Source: CAYNHZ01 sp964397445 (GTDB taxonomy: Bacteria > Bacteroidota > Bacteroidia > Bacteroidales > UBA932). From it: a stretch of 64,000 bases of DNA. The notes below the pieces were generated by a model. The model made no database searches and was not told the origin of the DNA. It saw only the letters and a program-made list of their open reading frames with translations. The stretch spans positions 372,001-436,000 of the forward strand of contig CAYNHZ010000002.1 of the NCBI GenBank assembly GCA_964397445.1, in the 5' to 3' direction. Positions 17,458-27,162 of this stretch are shown here, piece after piece. The position numbers and the translations under genes were made by a program. Numbering within the stretch: position 1 is the first letter of the stretch; every line of letters begins with the position of its first letter.

Positions 17458-19470
17458 ATGAATAAGAGCAACGCAAAAAAGAGAATAGAGTCTCTTAGAA
17501 AAGAGCTTAACGAGCACAATGTGAGTTATTATGTTCGAAATGAACCTGTAATAACCGATTTTGAATACGATATTCTTATGCAGGATCTTATCGCTTTGGA
17601 GAAGAAATTCCCGGAATTTAACTCCGAAGAGTCACCAAGCAAGAGGGTTGGAAGCGACATTTCAGTAAATTCTAAAAAAGAGTTTTTACAGTTTCCTCAT
17701 AAATACCCGATGCTTTCACTTGCAAACACATACAATGCAGAAGAGCTATATGGGTTTGACGAGAGGATTAGGAAAGTGATAGATTACTCATTTTCATATA
17801 ATTGTGAATTAAAATTTGATGGGACAGCTATTTGCCTTTCATATTCTGATGGAAAATTGGTACGAGCACTTACAAGAGGTGACGGCCGTGTCGGTGATGA
17901 TGTTACTGCCAATGTGTTGACAATAAAATCGATACCACTTACCATTCCCGACAAAAGATTTGATTTTGAAATCAGAGGTGAAATATATCTCCCGTTTGAT
18001 TCGTTTGATAGACTCAATTTGGAGAGAGAAGAGGATGAGGATCAACCTTTTGCGAATCCTCGAAATGCAGCATCTGGCTCTCTTAAGTTATTAGATCCCT
18101 CGATAGTTAAAGAGAGGGGGCTTCAATGTGTTTTGTACCATATTCTTGGGGAAAATCTCCCTTTTGAAAAACATACAGAAGCTATACAATGGGCTAAGGA
18201 TCAGGGATTCCCTGTTTCAGAACACTCACGTATTTGCAACAATGTTGATCAGATACAGGACTATATCTCCTTATGGGATGAAAAAAGAAAGTTTCTCCCT
18301 TTTGCAACTGATGGTATTGTCATAAAGATCAATGAGTTGGAATTACAACGAAAGCTTGGCTACACAGCTAAAACGCCAAGATGGGCTACTGCTTTTAAGT
18401 TTAAGCCTGAAGAGTCACTAACTAAATTGATCTCAATAGATTATCAAGTTGGAAGAACAGGTGCAATTACCCCTGTTGCCAATCTTGAACCTGTGCAATT
18501 GTCGGGAACAGTTGTAAAAAGGGCTTCTCTTCACAATTCGGATCAGATGGAATTGCTTGATATTCATCTTAATGATTATGTTTATGTTGAGAAAGGGGGT
18601 GAAATTATCCCAAAAATAACAGGAGTCGAGCTTTCTAAAAGAGATATTAATGCCGCTAAACCTGTATTCCCTTCACAATGTCCCGATTGCGGATCCCCTT
18701 TGGTTAAAGATGAGAGTGAGTCTAAACATTATTGCACCAATTATTTAAACTGCCCAACCCAGATTAAAGGGAGGTTTATCCACTTCGTTTCCAGAAAAGC
18801 GATGAATATCCTCGCAGGAGACGCTACTATTGAACAACTCTTCAACAGAGGATATGTCAAGCAGTTATCCGATTTGTATAGAATTAATAAAGGGCAATTA
18901 CTGACATTGGATGGGTGGAAAGAACGCTCCGCCGATAGATTTCTTGAGAGTATAGAAAATTCTAAAAAGGGTAGTTTCAGTAGTGTCTTGTACGCACTCG
19001 GTATTAGACATATAGGTGAAACAACTGCAAAATTGCTTGTAAGTCGTTTCCACAATATTGACTCACTGATTGTGGCGACGAGAGATGATCTACTTGCTAT
19101 TGAGGAGATTGGAGATACAGTAGCTGATAGTATCATCTCATATTTTTCAAATAATGATAATAGAAAATTAATAGATGATCTCAGAAATTTCGGATTAAAA
19201 TTTGAGGATAATGATTTACATAATAAGATATTATCAAATACCCTTAGTGGGGCAACTATAGTTGTATCCGGCAATTTTTCCTCCTCAAGGGAGGATATAA
19301 AGTCCTTAATATCGGCTCACGGTGGAAAAAATACCGGTTCAATAAGTGGAAATACTACTTACCTGCTCGCTGGAGAAAAAGCGGGAAGTGAAAAAATAAA
19401 AAAAGCGGAGAAATTTAATGTGAAAATTATCTCCGAAGAAGAATTTAATAATATAATAAATATTCAATAA
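17458..19470 (+). CDS. ligA: NAD-dependent DNA ligase
   Basis: A 670-residue LigA sealing nicks in replication and repair with NAD as AMP donor. I start at 17458 (MNKSNAKKRIESL) because the frame upstream encodes 30 hydrophobic residues alien to the family and overlaps a promoter element. In order: domain Ia (residues 1-65), the adenylation domain with the nucleophile K119 in KFDG, the OB fold, a four-cysteine zinc finger (CPDCG ... HYCTNYLNC), helix-hairpin-helix repeats (about 500-580) and a C-terminal BRCT domain. Full length for the family. It leads a plus-strand run extending to ispG. Confidence 0.97.
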   Translation: MNKSNAKKRIESLRKELNEHNVSYYVRNEPVITDFEYDILMQDLIALEKKFPEFNSEESPSKRVGSDISVNSKKEFLQFPHKYPMLSLANTYNAEELYGFDERIRKVIDYSFSYNCELKFDGTAICLSYSDGKLVRALTRGDGRVGDDVTANVLTIKSIPLTIPDKRFDFEIRGEIYLPFDSFDRLNLEREEDEDQPFANPRNAASGSLKLLDPSIVKERGLQCVLYHILGENLPFEKHTEAIQWAKDQGFPVSEHSRICNNVDQIQDYISLWDEKRKFLPFATDGIVIKINELELQRKLGYTAKTPRWATAFKFKPEESLTKLISIDYQVGRTGAITPVANLEPVQLSGTVVKRASLHNSDQMELLDIHLNDYVYVEKGGEIIPKITGVELSKRDINAAKPVFPSQCPDCGSPLVKDESESKHYCTNYLNCPTQIKGRFIHFVSRKAMNILAGDATIEQLFNRGYVKQLSDLYRINKGQLLTLDGWKERSADRFLESIENSKKGSFSSVLYALGIRHIGETTAKLLVSRFHNIDSLIVATRDDLLAIEEIGDTVADSIISYFSNNDNRKLIDDLRNFGLKFEDNDLHNKILSNTLSGATIVVSGNFSSSREDIKSLISAHGGKNTGSISGNTTYLLAGEKAGSEKIKKAEKFNVKIISEEEFNNIINIQ

Positions 19471-19476
19471 TAGTGT

Positions 19477-20661
19477 ATGGTAAATATCAGTAACAAGGTG
19501 TACTATATAGGTACAAACGACAGAAAAAAACATCTTTTTGAAAACAATTGGCCTCTCCCCTACGGCGTTTCATACAACTCCTATGTCATTGCAGATGAAT
19601 ATACTGCAGTTATAGACACACTCGAATATGGTTCTAAAAGCGACTATATAGATACTATTAGTAAACATATAGGGGGACGTAATTTAGACTATTTAGTGGT
19701 GAACCATATGGAGCCGGATCATTCAAGTATGATAGGTGAGGTATTAAAGAGATTTCCATCAGTAAAAATAGTTGCCAATTGTAAGACTTTCAAGATTTTA
19801 GAATCATATTACAATATACCTTGCGAAAATTTGTTTGAGGTAAAAGATGGGGATTGTATCAATCTTGGTCACCACAATTTAACTTTTGTTCTTACCCCAT
19901 GGGTTCATTGGCCTGAGACTATGATGACATATGACACATCTGACAAAATCCTATTCTCGTGTGATGCTTTCGGCTCTTTCGGTGCCCTTGATGGCGGAAT
20001 ATTTGACGATGAGATAAATTTTGACTTCTATGAAGATGAGATGAGGCGTTACTACTCGAATATTGTTGGTAAGTGGAGCGGAATGGTTCAAAAGGCTTTT
20101 AAGAAATTAGAGGGGGTCCCTGTCTCTTTCGTGTGTCCTTCACACGGACCGATTTGGAGGAGAGATCCTATGAAAGTCATTTCGTTGTATGATAAATGGA
20201 GCAAGCATTGTTCTGAGGAGGGGGTTGTCATCGCTTATGCATCGATGTATGGAAATACAGAGAAATGTGCAGATTATATAGCAAGAAAATTATCGGAAAG
20301 GGGGGTGAAAAATATCAGAATATTTGATGTTTCATTGACCCATCCTTCACATATCTTAAATGCTATCTGGAAATATAAGGGATTGATACTTGGCAGTTGC
20401 GCCTACAATACGGATATGCACCCAATGATGTCTTTACTAACTCACGAGATATCTGTTTCTTCACCACAAAATAAGACATTGTCTATTTTTGGCGGTTCAA
20501 GTTGGAACGGCTCCGGAGTTAAAGCGCTTATCTCTTTTGCACAATCTGCAAAGATGGAGATCTGTGGGGACCCGATTGAATTTTTAGGCTCTCCTGATGA
20601 GGAAAAATTGAAATCAGTAGATAGATTTGCAGATCTATTCGTAAGCGAATTGAAGAAATAA
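19477..20661 (+). CDS. Flavodiiron protein (FprA-type A-type flavoprotein)
   Basis: A 394-residue flavodiiron protein. The N-terminal metallo-beta-lactamase-like domain carries the diiron ligands in HMEPDHSS and later His/Asp positions (WVHWPET, SCDAFGSFG, CPSHGPIW). The C-terminal flavodoxin domain (about 255-394) binds FMN through ASMYGNTE. These cytoplasmic proteins reduce O2 to water, or NO to N2O, protecting anaerobes. No rubredoxin domain is fused, so a separate electron donor is needed. It begins 6 bases after ligA and ends directly against the next start codon. Confidence 0.92.
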   Translation: MVNISNKVYYIGTNDRKKHLFENNWPLPYGVSYNSYVIADEYTAVIDTLEYGSKSDYIDTISKHIGGRNLDYLVVNHMEPDHSSMIGEVLKRFPSVKIVANCKTFKILESYYNIPCENLFEVKDGDCINLGHHNLTFVLTPWVHWPETMMTYDTSDKILFSCDAFGSFGALDGGIFDDEINFDFYEDEMRRYYSNIVGKWSGMVQKAFKKLEGVPVSFVCPSHGPIWRRDPMKVISLYDKWSKHCSEEGVVIAYASMYGNTEKCADYIARKLSERGVKNIRIFDVSLTHPSHILNAIWKYKGLILGSCAYNTDMHPMMSLLTHEISVSSPQNKTLSIFGGSSWNGSGVKALISFAQSAKMEICGDPIEFLGSPDEEKLKSVDRFADLFVSELKK

Positions 20662-21597
20662 ATGGATAAACAAAAGTACATAGAGAGGTATAATAAGCTG
20701 GTAAATTTCATCGAATACGGTATATGGAATTTAGATCTTTCCGAATTGGGAAATTTGAAAAGAAAACTTTTCAAAAACATTAAGATTATAATTATTACCG
20801 TTAAGAATTTCGGAAAACAGAATCTTGGGTGGCAAGCTGTGGCACTTAGCTTCTTTACTACTATGTCTTTTATCCCATTTATAGCTGTAACTTTTGCAAT
20901 ATCAAATAGAATAGGACTCGGTGCATATTTGAGAAGTTTGATATACGACAATTTTGAGAATGATGCTATAATCGACCAGGTCTTGGTTTTTGCCGATAAT
21001 ATTATCAGAACTGCAAGAGAGGGCCCTTACGGGATTATTTCATTTCTCGTTTTCGTATGGTTGGTAATATGGTTGATGATCTGCATCGAGCGGTGTTTCA
21101 ACCAGATATGGAAGGTTAAAAAGACAAGAGTGTTTTGGAAAAGGGGTTTGGTTTATTTTGCTGTAATAATCACATTCCCTATTATTATGGTTGTGCTACT
21201 CTCTGTCTCCCTCACCATCACCAATGGTATCAATACAATAGGGATAGAGATCCCATTTTTGGATTCTGTAAGTAATTTATTGATATGGGGACTATTCTAT
21301 ATTTTTGTCATAAGTATTTTCACTGTGGCATATATGTTGATCCCAAATGCTAAAGTTCGATTTATCCCCTCTTTGAAAGCAGCTATAATATCAGCTTTAG
21401 CTTTTACTATTGTTCAGTATCTCTATTTGGAAACACAGGTTTTCGTATCAAGGATGAATGCTGTTTACGGAGTGTTTGCTGCGGTGCCCCTATTTATGGC
21501 TTGGGTCAATACTGCTTGGTTTATCCTTCTTATCGGTTCTGAACTATCTTACGCATTTCAAAATGTTGATAATTACCCATTAGAAGAATTAAGTTAA
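20662..21597 (+). CDS. YihY/BrkB-family inner membrane protein
   Basis: A 311-residue integral membrane protein starting on the base after the flavodiiron stop codon. It shows the YihY layout: an amphipathic cytoplasmic N terminus (about 1-50), then roughly six membrane segments, including AVALSFFTTMSFIPFIAVTF, the segment after GPYGIISFLVFVW, and C-terminal MAWVNTAWFILLIGSELSYA. ERCFNQIWKVKKTR is the conserved loop. Often misnamed ribonuclease BN; the function is not established. Operon position gives no clear clue. Confidence 0.85.
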   Translation: MDKQKYIERYNKLVNFIEYGIWNLDLSELGNLKRKLFKNIKIIIITVKNFGKQNLGWQAVALSFFTTMSFIPFIAVTFAISNRIGLGAYLRSLIYDNFENDAIIDQVLVFADNIIRTAREGPYGIISFLVFVWLVIWLMICIERCFNQIWKVKKTRVFWKRGLVYFAVIITFPIIMVVLLSVSLTITNGINTIGIEIPFLDSVSNLLIWGLFYIFVISIFTVAYMLIPNAKVRFIPSLKAAIISALAFTIVQYLYLETQVFVSRMNAVYGVFAAVPLFMAWVNTAWFILLIGSELSYAFQNVDNYPLEELS

Positions 21598-21621
21598 TGT
21601 TTAAAATTAATAATAAATAAT

Positions 21622-23055
21622 ATGGAAAAGAGAATTTTCGAGAATATGGAGCTCACTAAAGATGCGATAGATTTTATCGACGATGCAAGGCTTCATTCAT
21701 TGATAAAAAATACTAAGGAGGACCGAGACAAGAGTCGTGAGGTTCTTCAAAAATCAAGAGAAAAAAAGGCACTCAATTTAGAGGAGGTTGCTACCCTTTT
21801 GGCTATCGAGTCAAAAGAGGGATTGAATGAGTTATTCGAAACTGCAAGGGAGTTGAAACGTTCAGTTTATGGCAATAGAATCGTTTTATTTGCACCCCTT
21901 TACATCGGCAACTACTGTATAAATGACTGTACCTATTGCGGTTTCCGCAAATCATTACGAACGACTGTCAGACACACCCTTAATGATGATGAGCTTAAAC
22001 GTGAGATTGTTTCACTTGAAGACGAAGGGCATAAAAGGTTGATTCTGGTCTATGGTGAACATCCGAAATACACCCCTGAATTTATAGCCCATACTGTAAA
22101 AATGGCCTATGAGACCACCTCTGGAAGGGGTGAAATAAGAAGAGTCAATATCAATGCAGCCCCTTTGGATATAGAAGGGTTTAAAATCGTCAAAGCTGCC
22201 GGGATTGGGACATTCCAAGTATTTCAAGAGACCTATCATAAGGAGACCTATTCTAAATATCACCCAGAAGGGACCCAAAAAGGGGACTATATGTGGAGAT
22301 TAAATGCAATGGATAGGGCTTTCGAAGGGGGTATTGACGATATGGGTATTGGAGCTCTATTTGGATTGTATGATTGGAAATTTGAGGTTTTGGGATTGGT
22401 GTCACACGCTCTCCATCTTCAACAAAGATATGGTGTGGGACCTCATACTATTAGTTTTCCCCGTATCCAACCTGCAAACGGACTAAATCTTGAACTCCCC
22501 TATCGTGTCTCAGATAACGATTTTAAAAAATTAGTTGCTATATTGCGACTTTCTGTCCCTTATACCGGTCTTATTATGACAGCAAGAGAGTCAAAAGCTA
22601 TTCGAGATGATTTGATGGAATTTGGTGTATCACAGATAGATGCAGGCACAAAACTTGAAATTGGAGGTTATCGTAAAGAGAGAGATGGAAAAGAACAAAA
22701 TCTTAATGAAGAGCAGTTTCAGGTTGGGGATACAAGGGATCTTGACGAGGTGATCAGATGGCTTCTTACCAAAGATTTTATCCCAAGTTTCTGTACCTCA
22801 TGTTATAGGGTAGGTAGAACAGGGGAACACTTTATGGAGTATGCCATACCTGGTTTTATAAAGAAATTCTGCACTCGAAATGCTATGCTCACCCTTGCAG
22901 AGTATCTTGAAGATTACTCCTCTGAGGAGACTAAAGTTGAAGGGTATAGATTGATTGAGAAAGAGTTGGCCAAATTTCCCGAAGGTGAGACCAAAGAAAG
23001 TGTAGTACAACGGCTTAATGATATTAAGGGTGGAAAAAGGGATAACTTGTACTAA
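21622..23055 (+). CDS. hydG: [FeFe]-hydrogenase H-cluster maturase HydG (radical SAM)
   Basis: A 477-residue radical SAM enzyme that cleaves tyrosine to p-cresol, CO and cyanide and delivers the Fe(CO)(CN) unit for the hydrogenase H-cluster. The SAM cluster motif is C99-x3-C103-x2-C106 (CINDCTYC). The C-terminal auxiliary-cluster region CTSCYRVGRTGEHFME, with a downstream Cys in KKFC, separates HydG from tyrosine lyase ThiH. Its presence implies an [FeFe]-hydrogenase elsewhere in the genome. hydE, hydF and the hydrogenase are not in this window. It lies 24 bases after the YihY gene. Confidence 0.95.
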   Translation: MEKRIFENMELTKDAIDFIDDARLHSLIKNTKEDRDKSREVLQKSREKKALNLEEVATLLAIESKEGLNELFETARELKRSVYGNRIVLFAPLYIGNYCINDCTYCGFRKSLRTTVRHTLNDDELKREIVSLEDEGHKRLILVYGEHPKYTPEFIAHTVKMAYETTSGRGEIRRVNINAAPLDIEGFKIVKAAGIGTFQVFQETYHKETYSKYHPEGTQKGDYMWRLNAMDRAFEGGIDDMGIGALFGLYDWKFEVLGLVSHALHLQQRYGVGPHTISFPRIQPANGLNLELPYRVSDNDFKKLVAILRLSVPYTGLIMTARESKAIRDDLMEFGVSQIDAGTKLEIGGYRKERDGKEQNLNEEQFQVGDTRDLDEVIRWLLTKDFIPSFCTSCYRVGRTGEHFMEYAIPGFIKKFCTRNAMLTLAEYLEDYSSEETKVEGYRLIEKELAKFPEGETKESVVQRLNDIKGGKRDNLY

Positions 23056-23083
23056 GTAAAGTTTATAAAAACTATTTTATACA

Positions 23084-25354
23084 ATGGAGTTTACTAAAGA
23101 AGATAATGATCTGATCTACAAGGAATTTGAGGAATTACGCTTGGCAAGTTTAAAGCGTTGCTCTTCTCAAGAGGAATATGATGGGGTCATAAAAGCATTT
23201 GAATTTGCAAATGATGCTCACAAGGGGGTCAGAAGACGCTCAGGTGAGCCCTATATCATTCACCCAATCTCAGTTGCAAAAATAGTTGTGACAGAGATCG
23301 GATTAGGATACAAATCCATTGTAAGTGCTCTTCTACACGATATTGTAGAGGATACAGAATACACCGTTGAGGATATAAAAAGGTTGTTCGGAGATAAGAT
23401 AGCATCATTGGTTGATGGACTTACAAAAATTAAAGCTGCAATGGATTCTGAGAGTGGAACATTGCAAGCTGAAAATTTTAAAAGGATTATCTTGACTTTG
23501 AACGATGATGTTAGAGTGGTTTTAATAAAATTGGCAGATAGACTTCACAATATCAGGACCATCGACTCAATGCCCGATTATAAGAAGGATAAAATATTGA
23601 GTGAGACAATGTACATTTTTGTCCCATTGGCTCATAGACTTGGTCTTTACAATATTAAGTCTGAGATGGAAAATATTTGGCTTAAAACCAGAGAGCCAAA
23701 TGTATATAACGATATCTCCAAGAAGTTAGATATTGTAGTCAATAAGTTGGGTGATGCAATGGATAAATTCATAGAGCCAATTTCACAAGCACTCAAAAGC
23801 AGCGGTTATGTATTTGAGATAAATAAGAGAACAAAGACCCCCTATTCTGTTTGGAAGAAAATGGAACAGAAGGGTATCCCTTTTGATGAAATATTTGATA
23901 TTTACGCAGTTAGAATAATTTTTCAACCTAAAAGCGGAGAGTCTGAAAGGATACAGAGCTGGTATATTTTCTCTGTAATTTCTGGAATTTACCCATCTAA
24001 AACCGATCGTATCAGGGATTGGGTAACACACCCTAAAAGCAACGGATACGAAGCCCTTCATTGTACTGTTATGAGTCCGATGGGCTCCTGGGTGGAGATC
24101 CAGATCAGGAGTGAGAGGATGAATGAGATAGCTGAGAAGGGGGTAGCCGCCCACTGGACATATAAAAAAGATGGTAAGTTGAATGGAAATGAGAAGGAGA
24201 TGGACCATTGGCTCGATATGGTTAGGGATGTACTTGAAAACCCTGATGTAAATGCTCTTGAGTTTTTGGATCGTTTTCACGACTCCCTATTGGGCTCTGA
24301 AATATATGTATTTACCCCAAAGGGGGAATCAAAGTCTCTTCCAAAAGGATCTACTGCACTTGACTTTGCATATAGTATTCACTCTCAGATTGGAAACAAA
24401 GCCATTGCTGCAAAAATCAACCTTAAATTAGCCCCCCTTTCGAAGATTCTTCGAAATGGAGATCAAGTGGAGATTATTACAGCGGAATTACAAAAACCGC
24501 AAAGAGAGTGGCTCGATTTTCTTAAAACTGCCAAAGCGAAAAATTATGTTTATGACTCGTTAAAGGAGGACACTAAGGGGAGTATTACATCAGGAAGGGA
24601 GATTTTGGAGAAGGAGCTTGCAAATCATAATGTAAAACTGCATAGTAATGTCTTAAAGAAGTTGATGATCGAATATAATGTTGCATCGAAAGAGGAGTTA
24701 TACACAAAGATATCAGCCGGGGTAATAGATATTAATAATTTAGGTAAAGTATTAAAAAAGAACAATCAAAACAAGAATGTTATCTACTGGACTCTTCAAC
24801 TTTTTAAAAGTCCTAAAGATAAAAATGATGAAAATGAATATATAATTGGCGAAGATAAATCTCAGAAACTGAAAATTGGTAAGAACAGAGATTATATATT
24901 AGCCGAAAATCCTGATCAGAAGACACTCACTTATCGTTCGGCTGAGTGTTGTTATCCGATACCCGGAGATAGTGTAGTTGGATTTATTGATGATAATGGA
25001 GATGTGATAATCCACAAAAAAACTTGTCAAGAAGCGATAAATCTTGCCTCGATACACGGTAATAAAATTGTAAATGCGAAATGGAGCAAACATACTGTTT
25101 TATCGTTTTTGGCTCGTATCAAAATACTCGGAATGGATAGAATCGGTATCTTAAATGAGGTGACCAAATTTACTACCCTTGTTCTTAATATAAATATCAG
25201 AAAAGTTTTAATTGAGACTCACGACGGGATATTTGAAGGATATATTGACTGCTATGTACATAACACAGAAGATCTTGAATTGTTGATGAAGCATCTTAAA
25301 AAAATTAAAGGGGTTGAGAGTGTTACAAGGATCGATATTAAAGATAACCAATGA
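23084..25354 (+). CDS. RelA/SpoT-family (p)ppGpp synthetase/hydrolase
   Basis: A 756-residue stringent-response enzyme. The N-terminal HD hydrolase domain is intact (HDIVED, H85/D86 and E89/D90). The synthetase domain follows (about 230-350) with KRTKTPYSVWKKM and GYEALHCTVM. TGS (about 400-460, FTPKGESKSLPKGSTALDFAY), a Cys-containing intermediate region (SAECCYPIPGDS) and a C-terminal ACT domain complete it. With both catalytic centres preserved, it is probably bifunctional (Rel type). It follows hydG by 28 bases; its stop codon overlaps the next gene. Confidence 0.93.
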   Translation: MEFTKEDNDLIYKEFEELRLASLKRCSSQEEYDGVIKAFEFANDAHKGVRRRSGEPYIIHPISVAKIVVTEIGLGYKSIVSALLHDIVEDTEYTVEDIKRLFGDKIASLVDGLTKIKAAMDSESGTLQAENFKRIILTLNDDVRVVLIKLADRLHNIRTIDSMPDYKKDKILSETMYIFVPLAHRLGLYNIKSEMENIWLKTREPNVYNDISKKLDIVVNKLGDAMDKFIEPISQALKSSGYVFEINKRTKTPYSVWKKMEQKGIPFDEIFDIYAVRIIFQPKSGESERIQSWYIFSVISGIYPSKTDRIRDWVTHPKSNGYEALHCTVMSPMGSWVEIQIRSERMNEIAEKGVAAHWTYKKDGKLNGNEKEMDHWLDMVRDVLENPDVNALEFLDRFHDSLLGSEIYVFTPKGESKSLPKGSTALDFAYSIHSQIGNKAIAAKINLKLAPLSKILRNGDQVEIITAELQKPQREWLDFLKTAKAKNYVYDSLKEDTKGSITSGREILEKELANHNVKLHSNVLKKLMIEYNVASKEELYTKISAGVIDINNLGKVLKKNNQNKNVIYWTLQLFKSPKDKNDENEYIIGEDKSQKLKIGKNRDYILAENPDQKTLTYRSAECCYPIPGDSVVGFIDDNGDVIIHKKTCQEAINLASIHGNKIVNAKWSKHTVLSFLARIKILGMDRIGILNEVTKFTTLVLNINIRKVLIETHDGIFEGYIDCYVHNTEDLELLMKHLKKIKGVESVTRIDIKDNQ

Positions 25355-27162
25355 TGAGAAAATGTATTAGACCTATTGCGGTAATGATTATTATACTTAT
25401 CTATCCGCTTATTTTTAAATCTTGTGCCAATACCACCACCCCCCCATCAGGAGGTGATAAAGACTCTATCCCCCCTGTTCTACTCTCGATTGAACCCCTC
25501 TCAAAGGTAAATCACCCAATGGGGGTGAAACAAAGTCCTATCTCATTCACTTTCGATGAATATATCGTTCTAAAAGATCCAAGTAAAAACATATTTCTCT
25601 CTCCCCCTCTAAATAAGGTACCCAAAGCACTTATAAAAGGGAAGAGACTAATTGTCTCTTTTGAGGAGCGATTAGATTCAAATACCACATATTCACTTGA
25701 TTTAGGTCAATCGGTTACAGATAATAATGAGGGGATTCCTTTCCCGAAATATGTTTATAGTTTTTCCACAGGCGAAATAATTGATTCATTGTTTGTTTCA
25801 GGGACAATAGTAAATGCAAAGACTATGCTTGCTATGGACAAGATGACCATTTTATTTCACTCAGACCCTTCAGACTCTGCTATCTTCAATATTCTCCCAA
25901 AATGTGCCGCAAAGAGTGATATTTGGGGCTATTTTACGGTAAGAAATATTGCACCAGGTTCGTATAGAGTGTTTGCCATTGAGGATAAAAACAACAATAA
26001 TAAATACGATCCTGGAGAGGAGATGGTTGCTTTTTTAGATTCACTTGTGATCCCTAAGAAGGTTATGAAGCCACAGCTTGCGGAGCTAAAAACTGTGGAT
26101 CTAAAAGATACTTTGACCTGTATGGAGCGCCCCTCAGATATAAGGCTCTATATGTTTAAGGAGCCCTCATCAAGACATTTCATAAAAAACAAAGGGAGAC
26201 CTTCTAAGAGGATGATGTTTCTTACATTCTCCACCCCTTTTATGCAGATAGATTCACTCTCTATCTTAGGATATGAAGAGGATAAAATTATCAAAGAGTT
26301 CAATAGCACAAAAGATAGTCTTGTTTTATGGGTAAATGATCAAGGGATTGTTCCTGATACACTTACGCTATCTATCAAATATATGAAAACAGATGATTCA
26401 CTCAAAGTCCTGATGCCGACCAAAGAGTTAATAAAGCTTTCTGTTCCGAAACCCAAAAAGACAAAAAACAGATATGGTGATGTTGTTGATGTAAAAGATA
26501 CCATTGCAAAATACAAGTTGATTGCAGAGGGTGAAACGATTGAACAGGATGGGTTTGTTTTGGAGTTCGAGAGTCCCCTCCTAAAAGCCCCGTTTGACTC
26601 CATATCGATGAAATATATCACGATGAAGCAACAAGTCAAAGATGAAGAATTCACTGTAGTTCAGGACTCTACAAACATCAGACGCTATACTGTAAGGGCT
26701 AAAAGTCCACTCGTCCTCGGATACGATTATATCATTAAGATTCCTCATCGTAAGTTTGTGGATATAAATGGATTACCTTGTGATAGTTTAGAAAAGAAAG
26801 TGACACTTCCTAACGATGATAAGCTTAGCTCTATCACTGCAGAATTAAAAAATATTAAAGGGAACTATATTGTTGAATTGATAAATGAGAGGGGCGATAA
26901 AGTATTTCGTTCATATAGAGTCAATAAAGATTGCAAAGTACTATTCCCATATTTGAAGGAGGGTAAATATTCAATCCGGATAACTGAAGATAAAAATGGC
27001 AATGGGATGGTTGATACAGGATCTGTTTTAGAGCGGCGACAACCAGAGAAAGTGTTACTCTATAAGGCCGGAATCTCTTTAGGAAATGATGCCTACCTTA
27101 TCACGCTGACTGAGAGGCTCGAATTGGAGCAGACTATAGATATTAAGGAGATGTTCAAATGA
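25351..27162 (+). CDS. Ig-like domain lipoprotein, function unknown
   Basis: A 603-residue exported protein starting inside the relA stop codon. A lipoprotein signal with Cys near residue 25 (FKSCAN) is followed by a short Pro/Gly linker and an SbsA/Big_5-type Ig-like domain (about 40-145, with PISFTFDEYIVLKDPSKNI and LDSNTTYSLDLG). An extended beta-rich region follows, with DKNNNNKYDPGEEM and DKNGNGMVDTG, both calcium-loop-like. This architecture recurs widely in Bacteroidota, but I know no demonstrated function. Likely an outer-membrane lipoprotein, tied to the barrel-like protein that overlaps its 3' end by 4 bases. Confidence 0.75.
   Translation: MMRKCIRPIAVMIIILIYPLIFKSCANTTTPPSGGDKDSIPPVLLSIEPLSKVNHPMGVKQSPISFTFDEYIVLKDPSKNIFLSPPLNKVPKALIKGKRLIVSFEERLDSNTTYSLDLGQSVTDNNEGIPFPKYVYSFSTGEIIDSLFVSGTIVNAKTMLAMDKMTILFHSDPSDSAIFNILPKCAAKSDIWGYFTVRNIAPGSYRVFAIEDKNNNNKYDPGEEMVAFLDSLVIPKKVMKPQLAELKTVDLKDTLTCMERPSDIRLYMFKEPSSRHFIKNKGRPSKRMMFLTFSTPFMQIDSLSILGYEEDKIIKEFNSTKDSLVLWVNDQGIVPDTLTLSIKYMKTDDSLKVLMPTKELIKLSVPKPKKTKNRYGDVVDVKDTIAKYKLIAEGETIEQDGFVLEFESPLLKAPFDSISMKYITMKQQVKDEEFTVVQDSTNIRRYTVRAKSPLVLGYDYIIKIPHRKFVDINGLPCDSLEKKVTLPNDDKLSSITAELKNIKGNYIVELINERGDKVFRSYRVNKDCKVLFPYLKEGKYSIRITEDKNGNGMVDTGSVLERRQPEKVLLYKAGISLGNDAYLITLTERLELEQTIDIKEMFK

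Noticed and set aside
18741..19274. Open reading frame of 177 codons on the minus strand inside ligA
   Set aside because: It is the antisense shadow of well-conserved ligA coding sequence and has no family motif or promoter of its own.
20442..20951. Open reading frame of 169 codons on the minus strand across the flavodiiron-YihY junction
   Set aside because: Antisense to two clearly real genes, with low-complexity hydrophobic and Ser/Phe-rich composition typical of shadows.
23783..24280. Open reading frame of 165 codons on the minus strand inside the RelA/SpoT gene
   Set aside because: Antisense to the conserved synthetase domain; no recognisable protein features.
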